Positions 6,253 to 10,326 of a stretch of DNA of 10,326 nt are shown here, in pieces (the first letter of the stretch is position 1; every line of letters begins with the position of its first letter). The stretch lies in NCBI GenBank assembly GCA_028278005.1, contig JANQFD010000142.1:1-10326 (forward strand). The letters are read 5' to 3'. The translations under genes were made by a program, and so were the position numbers. The notes beneath the pieces are model-generated. The model made no database searches, was not told the origin of the DNA, and was given only the letters and a program-made list of their open reading frames with translations. The stretch comes from Chlorobium sp. (GTDB taxonomy: Bacteria; Bacteroidota; Chlorobiia; Chlorobiales; Chlorobiaceae).

Positions 6253-7541
6253 TGTCGAACAATTCGGTTACTAAAGGGCTGGACATCAATGTGCTCCAGA
6301 AGAAAAAGGTTCATGAGTTGAATGCTTTGGCAAAAGAGCTCGGCGTTACAACCGCAGGATTGCGAAAGGAAGAGCTGATATACAAAATCATAGAAGCGCA
6401 GTCACAGAAAGCAACCAGTGCGGAAAACGGCCAGGTGATGGTCAATACAGGTGTTCTTCAGGTGATTCCGGAAGGGTACGGCTTTCTTCGCTCGGCAAAT
6501 TACAACTATCTCTCCTCGCCTGACGATATCTATGTTTCACCTTCCCAGATCAAGCGCTTCAACATGAGAACCGGTGATACCGTTTCAGGTCAGGTTCGTG
6601 CTCCGAAAGAGGGGGAGCGTTTTTTCGCACTCTTGAAAATCAATACGATCGACGGCAAAGATCCCGAGATTACCAGGGAAAGGCCGTTTTTCGACAACCT
6701 TACCCCTCTCTTCCCCCGTGAACGTCTGAGTCTGGAAACCACGCAGAACGAGTATTGCGGGAGAATTATGGATATCTATACCCCTATCGGCAAAGGGCAA
6801 AGAGGGCTGATAGTCGCTCAGCCCAAGACCGGTAAAACAATGCTTCTGCAAACAGTGGCCAATGCGATCATCAAGAACCATCCCGAGGTTTATCTCATTG
6901 TACTGCTTATCGATGAACGCCCTGAAGAAGTTACCGACATGGAAAGAAGCGTTCCGGCTGAAGTGGTGAGTTCGACGTTTGACGAAGATCCCGAACGGCA
7001 TGTGCAGGTTGCGGATATGGTGCTGGAAAAAGCAAAGCGCCTTGTTGAGGTCGGTACGGATGTGGTGATCCTCCTCGATTCGATAACCCGTCTCGCCAGG
7101 GCTCACAATACCATTATTCCCCATTCAGGCAAGATTCTGTCAGGTGGTATCGATGCAAATGCGCTCACGAAGCCCAAACGCTTTTTCGGTGCGGCAAGAA
7201 ATATAGAGGAAGGGGGGAGCCTTACCATCATTGCTACTGCCCTTGTTGATACCGGTTCGAGAATGGATGATGTTATTTTCGAAGAATTCAAGGGAACAGG
7301 AAACATGGAACTTGTCCTTGACCGGCGCCTGTCGGAGCGTCGCATCTTTCCGGCTATCGATATTTTACGTTCCGGTACCCGAAAGGAGGAATTGCTTTTT
7401 TCACAGGAGGAACTTTCGAGAACCTGGCTCTTGCGCAAATATCTTGCAGACAAGAATCCGATAGAATGTATGGAGTTCATGCGGGAGAAAATTGTGGAAA
7501 CCAAGGACAACAGGGAGTTCTTCAAATATATGAACGCCTGA
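6252..7541 (+). CDS. rho: Transcription termination factor Rho
   Basis: A 429-residue hexameric RNA-dependent ATPase and helicase that ends transcription of untranslated RNA. An N-terminal helical domain (about 10-50, VHELNALAKELGV) leads to the cold-shock-like RNA-binding domain with RNP1 motif EGYGFLRS at 74-81. The ATPase core has Walker A AQPKTGKTM at 189-197, Walker B LIVLLID ending at Asp221 followed by catalytic Glu222 and Arg223 (DERPEEVTDM), LLDSITRLARA at 274-284, the Q-loop SGGIDANAL at 297-305, an R-loop region GTGNMELVL at 348-356 and the arginine-finger segment LSERR at 360-364. There is no long insertion in the N-terminal domain, unlike some Bacteroidetes and Actinobacteria. 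It is preceded by a long leader and followed directly by a CAGT heptad repeat. No clear Shine-Dalgarno sequence is seen. Confidence 0.98.
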   Translation: MSNNSVTKGLDINVLQKKKVHELNALAKELGVTTAGLRKEELIYKIIEAQSQKATSAENGQVMVNTGVLQVIPEGYGFLRSANYNYLSSPDDIYVSPSQIKRFNMRTGDTVSGQVRAPKEGERFFALLKINTIDGKDPEITRERPFFDNLTPLFPRERLSLETTQNEYCGRIMDIYTPIGKGQRGLIVAQPKTGKTMLLQTVANAIIKNHPEVYLIVLLIDERPEEVTDMERSVPAEVVSSTFDEDPERHVQVADMVLEKAKRLVEVGTDVVILLDSITRLARAHNTIIPHSGKILSGGIDANALTKPKRFFGAARNIEEGGSLTIIATALVDTGSRMDDVIFEEFKGTGNMELVLDRRLSERRIFPAIDILRSGTRKEELLFSQEELSRTWLLRKYLADKNPIECMEFMREKIVETKDNREFFKYMNA

Positions 7542-7542
7542 G

Positions 7543-7628
7543 GAATCAGTCGGCAGTCTTCAATTGGCAGTCGGCAAGGGGGGATGGCAAAGAGGGAATC
7601 AGTTGGCAGTCAACAGTAGGCAGTTCTC
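7543..7628 (+). repeat. CAGT heptad repeats abutting the rho stop codon
   Basis: One base after the rho TGA comes GAATCAGTCGGCAGTCTTCA (7543-7562), identical to the copy after the ABC exporter stop, extended by further heptads such as TTGGCAGTCGGCA. A second unit at 7596-7624 (beginning GAATCAGTTGGCAGTC) matches the window-start copy at 26 of 29 bases. The shared internal unit is NNCAGTN with a period of seven. No known insertion sequence end or terminator is visible. Function is unknown. Confidence 0.8.
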
Positions 7629-7672
7629 GATTTCCGATAGCGACGGCGAACCCCTTGTCACCGGTTTCTCGT

Positions 7673-7784
7673 CACTCATCACTGCGCGACAGCGCTTCAG
7701 GGTCGAAAGGGGGAAGGATTAAGTCAAAAAGTAAAGGTCAAAGGTCAAAATTAGGGAGTTTTGGGTAGTCGGGAATCGGGGTCG
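7673..7784 (+). repeat. Cluster of other 7-base repeats
   Basis: Further period-7 sequence follows the CAGT units: CACTCAT then CACTGCG (7673-7686); AAGTCAA, AAAGTAA, AGGTCAA, AGGTCAA in tandem (7721-7748); and GGGAATC then GGGGTCG (7771-7784). Each is a different heptamer family, but all share the 7-base period. Heptameric tandem repeats of unknown role are known from filamentous cyanobacteria; likeness to those is in form only. An open frame running through this DNA (7466-7768) overlaps rho and is not a gene. Confidence 0.6.
7754..7781 (+). other. Four-run G-tract (possible G-quadruplex)
   Basis: Four runs of at least three G (7754-7756, 7763-7765, 7771-7773, 7778-7781) are separated by loops of 6, 5 and 4 bases, which satisfies the usual G-quadruplex pattern on the plus (transcript) strand about 210 bases after rho. 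Folding is not shown. Confidence 0.45.
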
Positions 7785-7904
7785 AATCGATAAAAGTTCT
7801 GTTTTGTTGAACCGGTGGAAGGAACGGGATCGCATTCGTACTCAGCGAAGCGGTACTGTAATCGGGAATTCAAGCTTGTTGCGGTATCCCTTCCCGGCTT
7901 TGGA

Positions 7905-7945
7905 GCTTTCATGTTACGGCACAAAGCCGTAAGTTTCATGAAAGC
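7905..7945. repeat. Large two-part inverted repeat
   Basis: Outer arms GCTTTCATG (7905-7913) and CATGAAAGC (7937-7945) and inner arms TTACGGC (7914-7920) and GCCGTAA (7926-7932) are all perfect, giving a 16-pair stem with a GTTT bulge (7933-7936) and an ACAAA loop. There is no T-tract after it, so it is not a standard terminator. It lies in the non-coding stretch between rho and the COX24-domain gene, whose remaining sequence (7785-7904 and 7946-7995) shows nothing I recognise. It could be an RNA fold, a processing site or a small dispersed palindromic element. Confidence 0.75.
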
Positions 7946-7995
7946 AGTGTCCCTGGGCGGTAGTCAGGTGTGTTATCGCTTTTTTGAGGTTAAAC

Positions 7996-8024
7996 TTGGA
8001 TATTACGAGGGGGGGCCGTATATT
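7996..8024 (+). promoter_or_regulatory. Candidate promoter for the COX24-domain gene and tRNA-Lys
   Basis: TATATT at 8019-8024 differs from the -10 consensus at one base and is 17 bases from TTGGAT at 7996-8001, which keeps the TTG of the -35 box. The spacer contains a run of seven G. A start near 8031 would give a 30-base leader ahead of the ATG at 8061. Confidence 0.5.
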
Positions 8025-8060
8025 ATTGGCCTTTAAAACAAGAGTAAATGTCATTACTGT

Positions 8061-8168
8061 ATGCCTTGCGGAAAGAAGAGAAAACGTCATAAAATGGCGG
8101 TACACAAGCGCAAGAAAATGCGTCGCAAGAACCGCCACAAGAAGCGCTTGAGATACCAGAACAAGTAA
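8061..8168 (+). CDS. AURKAIP1/COX24-domain small basic protein
   Basis: A 35-residue protein, MPCGKKRKRHKMAVHKRKKM followed by RRKNRHKKRLRYQNK, in which about two thirds of the residues are Lys, Arg or His. The pattern (GKKRKRHKM, then HKRKKxRRKNRHKK) is that of the COX24/AURKAIP1 family, whose mitochondrial member is a small-subunit ribosomal protein; tiny versions are common in Bacteroidetes and Chlorobi. A ribosome-associated, rRNA-binding role is therefore likely but inferred. The ATG at 8061 is followed by a second in-frame ATG at codon 12. No Shine-Dalgarno sequence is visible. It lies 38 bases before tRNA-Lys with no terminator between, so the two are probably cotranscribed and the tRNA cut out afterwards. 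It is short enough to be missed by length-limited gene finders. Confidence 0.88.
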   Translation: MPCGKKRKRHKMAVHKRKKMRRKNRHKKRLRYQNK

Positions 8169-8206
8169 TATTCCGGTTACGTTCTGTTTTATTCTGGAGT
8201 TTGGTT

Positions 8207-8279
8207 GAGAATATAGCTCAGTTGGTAGAGCAACTGCCTTTTAAGCAGTGGGTCGAAGGTTCGAGTCCTTCTATTCTCA
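8207..8279 (+). tRNA. tRNA-Lys (anticodon TTT)
   Basis: A full 73-base cloverleaf: acceptor arms GAGAATA (8207-8213) and TATTCTC (8272-8278), D-arm AGCTCAGTTGGTAGAGC, anticodon stem ACTGC/GCAGT around loop CTTTTAA with TTT at 8240-8242, and T-arm GAAGG TTCGAGT CCTTC. The discriminator base is A at 8279 and CCA is not encoded. It decodes AAA and AAG. Confidence 0.97.
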
Positions 8280-8284
8280 CAAAT

Positions 8285-8320
8285 GCGGCACTGTTTCTCG
8301 CACGATGTGCCGTTATTTTC
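8285..8320 (+). terminator. Terminator-like hairpin between the two tRNA genes
   Basis: CGGCAC (8286-8291) pairs with GTGCCG (8307-8312), extended by a G-T pair, and is followed by TATTTTC. The loop is long (15 bases) and the T-tract is broken, so it may stop some transcripts from the COX24-domain gene and tRNA-Lys while letting others read into tRNA-Leu. No promoter for tRNA-Leu fits in the 45 bases between the tRNAs. Confidence 0.5.
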
Positions 8321-8324
8321 ATAA

Positions 8325-8406
8325 GCCCGAGTGGTGGAATTGGTAGACACACTATCTTGAGGGGGTAGCGCCGAAAGGTGTAGGAGTTCGAATCTCCTCT
8401 CGGGCA
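8325..8406 (+). tRNA. tRNA-Leu (anticodon GAG)
   Basis: An 82-base tRNA with the long variable arm of the Leu class (CGCCGAAAGGTGT region). Acceptor arms GCCCGAG (8325-8331) and CTCGGGC (8399-8405) pair perfectly, the anticodon stem CTATC/GGTAG holds loop TTGAGGG with GAG at 8359-8361, and the T-arm is AGGAG TTCGAAT CTCCT. Discriminator A at 8406; CCA is not encoded. It decodes CUC and CUU. Confidence 0.96.
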
Positions 8407-8424
8407 CTTGGTGTTTTTTCACCG

Positions 8425-8447
8425 GCCGCTTCGAGCGGCTTTTTTTT
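8425..8447 (+). terminator. Intrinsic terminator after tRNA-Leu
   Basis: GCCGCT (8425-8430) and AGCGGC (8434-8439) form a GC-rich stem closed by a TCG loop and followed by eight T (8440-8447), a textbook Rho-independent terminator. It ends the tRNA transcript 29 bases before the TRAP gene start. Confidence 0.88.
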
Positions 8448-8476
8448 GTGATACTCATCTATTCTGCATCTCGAAA

Positions 8477-9004
8477 GTGCGGTTTCTGAAAGCATATGTC
8501 CGGGCGATCGACGCCCTTACCGAACGTTCCGGCCGGGCGGTCAGCTGGCTTGCGCTTCTTCTGGTGCTGGTGGTTGTCTATGATGTGTTTACCCGCTATT
8601 TTCTTTCCTCAAGCAGCGTCGCAGTCCAGGAACTTGAATGGCATATTTTTTCCCTGCTGTTTCTGCTCGCTGCAGCCTACACGCTCAAATACAACAAACA
8701 TGTGCGGGTTGACGTGCTGTATGTCCGCCTGACGGAAAGGAAAAGGGCTATCGTGAATATACTGGGCGGCGTGCTGTTCCTTATCCCGTTTACACTGGTT
8801 GTCGTGTTTTCATCATGGTCTTTTGTCAGCAATTCTTTTTTTATCCTCGAATCCTCTCCTGATCCGGGAGGGCTTCCCTACCGTTATCTTCTCAAGGCAG
8901 CCATACCCCTGGCGTTTATACTGTTTCTGCTGCAGGGTATTGCCGAAACGTTTCGCTCGATACTTGTTGTAACGGCAAAACCGGATAAAACCGGAAAAGT
9001 GTAG
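8477..9004 (+). CDS. TRAP transporter small permease (DctQ family)
   Basis: A 175-residue membrane protein with four hydrophobic spans (about 22-43, 54-72, 92-117 and 138-160), the usual DctQ topology. It pairs with the large permease to take up an organic acid using a sodium or proton gradient. KYNKHVRVDVLY at 71-82 and SPDPGGLPYRYLLKAAIPL at 127-145 resemble the subgroup whose relatives include the 2-oxoacid transporter TakPQM and a chloroaromatic transporter. The frame is open upstream to 8408, but that part lies in the terminator and tRNA end, so the GTG at 8477 was taken; no ribosome site is visible. Only 29 bases separate it from the terminator and no complete promoter is seen there, so its transcription source is unclear. 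The large permease follows after two bases. Confidence 0.85.
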   Translation: MRFLKAYVRAIDALTERSGRAVSWLALLLVLVVVYDVFTRYFLSSSSVAVQELEWHIFSLLFLLAAAYTLKYNKHVRVDVLYVRLTERKRAIVNILGGVLFLIPFTLVVVFSSWSFVSNSFFILESSPDPGGLPYRYLLKAAIPLAFILFLLQGIAETFRSILVVTAKPDKTGKV

Positions 9005-9006
9005 CT

Positions 9007-10326
9007 ATGGCGGAAATGCTTCCTTTTATCATGTTCGCCGCAGTGTTTGTTCTGCTGCTGCTCGGATATCCGGTCGCGTTGACCCTTGGAGGGGTATCGG
9101 TGCTGTTCGGTGTGATGGTTTTCGGTATGGAGTTCTTTGCGCTTCTGCCGCTCAGAATATGGGGAACAATGACCAACTACGTGCTTCTGGCGGTCCCCCT
9201 GTTTATTTTTATGGGTGTGATGCTTGAAAAGTCGGGCATTGCCGAAAAACTTCTGGAGACGATGGGAATGCTTTTCGGCCGTTTCCGGGGAGGGCTTGCA
9301 GTGTCGGTCGTTATTGTCGGGGCTTTGCTTGCCGCATCAACAGGTATTGTCGGGGCGACCGTGGTTACCATGGGACTGATGAGTCTGCCTGCCATGCTGA
9401 AAAGGGGCTATGATCCGGAACTGGCTACGGGTGTGATAGCGGCTTCAGGGACACTCGGCCAGATAATTCCTCCGAGTATCGTGCTGGTTTTGCTGGGCAG
9501 TATATTAAATGTTTCGGTAGGAGATATGTTTATCGGGGCTTTGCTGCCGGGATTGTTTCTTGTCGCTCTTTATCTGCTGTATATAATAGGGCTTGGTATC
9601 TTCAGGCCGGACATGATGCCCTCAATCCCGGTTTCCGAGGTAGATGCTTTCAGGGATGAGTGGCCCTGGAGAACCGTTATCGAGGCTTTTGTCATACCCT
9701 TCATGCTTGTCATAGCGGTACTGGGGTCCATTTTTGCGGGAATCGCATCGCCAACCGAAGCCGCAGCGATCGGTGCATTCGGGGCACTGCTTCTGACGTT
9801 GTTTCAGCGGAAGCTCTCTCTCGACGTGCTCCAGTCGGTTATGCGTGAGACAACGTGGCTTACCTCAATGGTTTTTATCATCCTTGTCGGTGCGAGTGCA
9901 TTCAGCCTTGTTTTCCGTGGAATGCACGGGGACCGTTTTCTCTCCGAAATGATTATGCAGGCGAATTTTCAGCCTGAGTATTTTCTGGTCATCGTGATGG
10001 TCGGGGTCTTTATCGCGGGATTTTTTATTGATTTCATTGAGATCATTTTCATTGTCGTTCCTGTCGTGGCCCCCGTTTTCGCAGCGTTCGGGATCGACCT
10101 CTTGTGGGTTGGCGTTCTGCTTGCAATGAATCTGCAGGCATCGTTTCTTACCCCTCCTTTCGGTTTTTCTCTTTTTTATCTTAAAGGAGTCGCTCCGAAA
10201 GAAGTGACTACAGGTCATCTGTACAGGGGGATCATACCTTTCATTGTTATCCAGCTTGTCATGCTGGCTCTTATCATATTGTACCCGGAGCTTGTCACCT
10301 GGCTTCCGGAAGCACTCTCGGGAAGA
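9007..10326 (+). CDS. TRAP transporter large permease (DctM family), 3' end cut by window
   Basis: 440 codons are open from the ATG at 9007 to the window edge with no stop, about the full length of a DctM protein, so only a short tail is missing. It forms the transport channel of a TRAP system in the inner membrane with many hydrophobic spans. Family motifs include LAVPLFIFMG at 61-70, ASTGIVGATV at 110-119, SGTLGQIIPPS at 147-157, SPTEAAAIG at 248-256 and LTPPFGF at 381-387. These fit the 2-oxoacid/chloroaromatic-like TRAP subgroup, matching its partner upstream; uptake of a keto acid such as pyruvate is possible but the substrate is decided by the binding protein, which is not in the window and may lie downstream. 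GGAAAA just before the end of the small permease gene may act as a weak ribosome site. Confidence 0.93.
   Translation, partial: MAEMLPFIMFAAVFVLLLLGYPVALTLGGVSVLFGVMVFGMEFFALLPLRIWGTMTNYVLLAVPLFIFMGVMLEKSGIAEKLLETMGMLFGRFRGGLAVSVVIVGALLAASTGIVGATVVTMGLMSLPAMLKRGYDPELATGVIAASGTLGQIIPPSIVLVLLGSILNVSVGDMFIGALLPGLFLVALYLLYIIGLGIFRPDMMPSIPVSEVDAFRDEWPWRTVIEAFVIPFMLVIAVLGSIFAGIASPTEAAAIGAFGALLLTLFQRKLSLDVLQSVMRETTWLTSMVFIILVGASAFSLVFRGMHGDRFLSEMIMQANFQPEYFLVIVMVGVFIAGFFIDFIEIIFIVVPVVAPVFAAFGIDLLWVGVLLAMNLQASFLTPPFGFSLFYLKGVAPKEVTTGHLYRGIIPFIVIQLVMLALIILYPELVTWLPEALSGR

Noticed and set aside
6585..7124. 179-codon frame on the minus strand inside rho
   Set aside because: Antisense shadow of a highly conserved rho segment with no family resemblance.
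7543..7628. CRISPR array
   Set aside because: The repeats have a 7-base period, are diverged and have no unique spacers of fixed length; no cas genes are present.
7866..7878. Adjacent EcoRI and HindIII sites suggesting a cloning linker
   Set aside because: Two six-base sites close together can occur by chance; the flanks show no vector sequence and the region continues as ordinary genomic DNA.
7751..7939. 62-codon minus-strand frame in the post-rho spacer
   Set aside because: Overlaps the repeat region and inverted repeat; no start signal or domain. It could be a translated dispersed repeat but nothing supports a gene.
7815..8036. 73-codon frame across the large inverted repeat and candidate promoter
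   Set aside because: Its sequence includes the palindrome arms and the promoter boxes of the next gene, has no ribosome site and no family resemblance.
8408..8476. N-terminal extension of the TRAP small permease from an upstream start
   Set aside because: The extension would be encoded by the terminator hairpin and its T-tract, which fits RNA structure rather than protein.

Overview
The window looks like chromosomal housekeeping DNA from a green sulfur bacterium or close relative (Chlorobi, for example Chlorobium, Prosthecochloris or Pelodictyon). This is inferred from the Rho and S20 protein character, a tiny COX24-domain protein typical of the Bacteroidetes/Chlorobi group, weak or absent Shine-Dalgarno sequences at most starts, and tRNA genes without an encoded CCA. 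No species call can be proved from the sequence alone.

Left part (1-3339, minus strand): a two-gene unit reading leftwards, a phosphoglucosamine/phosphomannomutase-family enzyme followed 18 bases later by a full-length MsbA-type ABC exporter. The 10-codon reading frame just ahead of the mutase overlaps its start codon as ATGA. Middle part (3340-7541, plus strand): rpsT (ribosomal protein S20), ruvA (Holliday-junction recognition), folC (folate polyglutamylation) and rho (transcription termination). A 353-base leader precedes rho.

Right part (7542-10326, plus strand): a 519-base non-coding stretch, rich in diverged 7-base repeats, a four-run G-tract motif and a large two-part inverted repeat. 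Then come a 35-residue COX24-domain gene with a good promoter, tRNA-Lys(TTT), a hairpin with a T-rich tail, tRNA-Leu(GAG), a strong intrinsic terminator, and the two membrane subunits of a TRAP transporter. The large subunit runs off the window end, and no periplasmic binding protein gene is visible.

The most striking non-gene signal is an identical 20-base sequence found in the same orientation immediately after the stop codons of two unrelated genes, the ABC exporter (lying on the minus strand) and rho. It belongs to a family of period-7 repeats built on CAGT. No CRISPR array, prophage, insertion sequence or obvious new defence system is visible; the coding content is ordinary and the novelty lies in the intergenic DNA.
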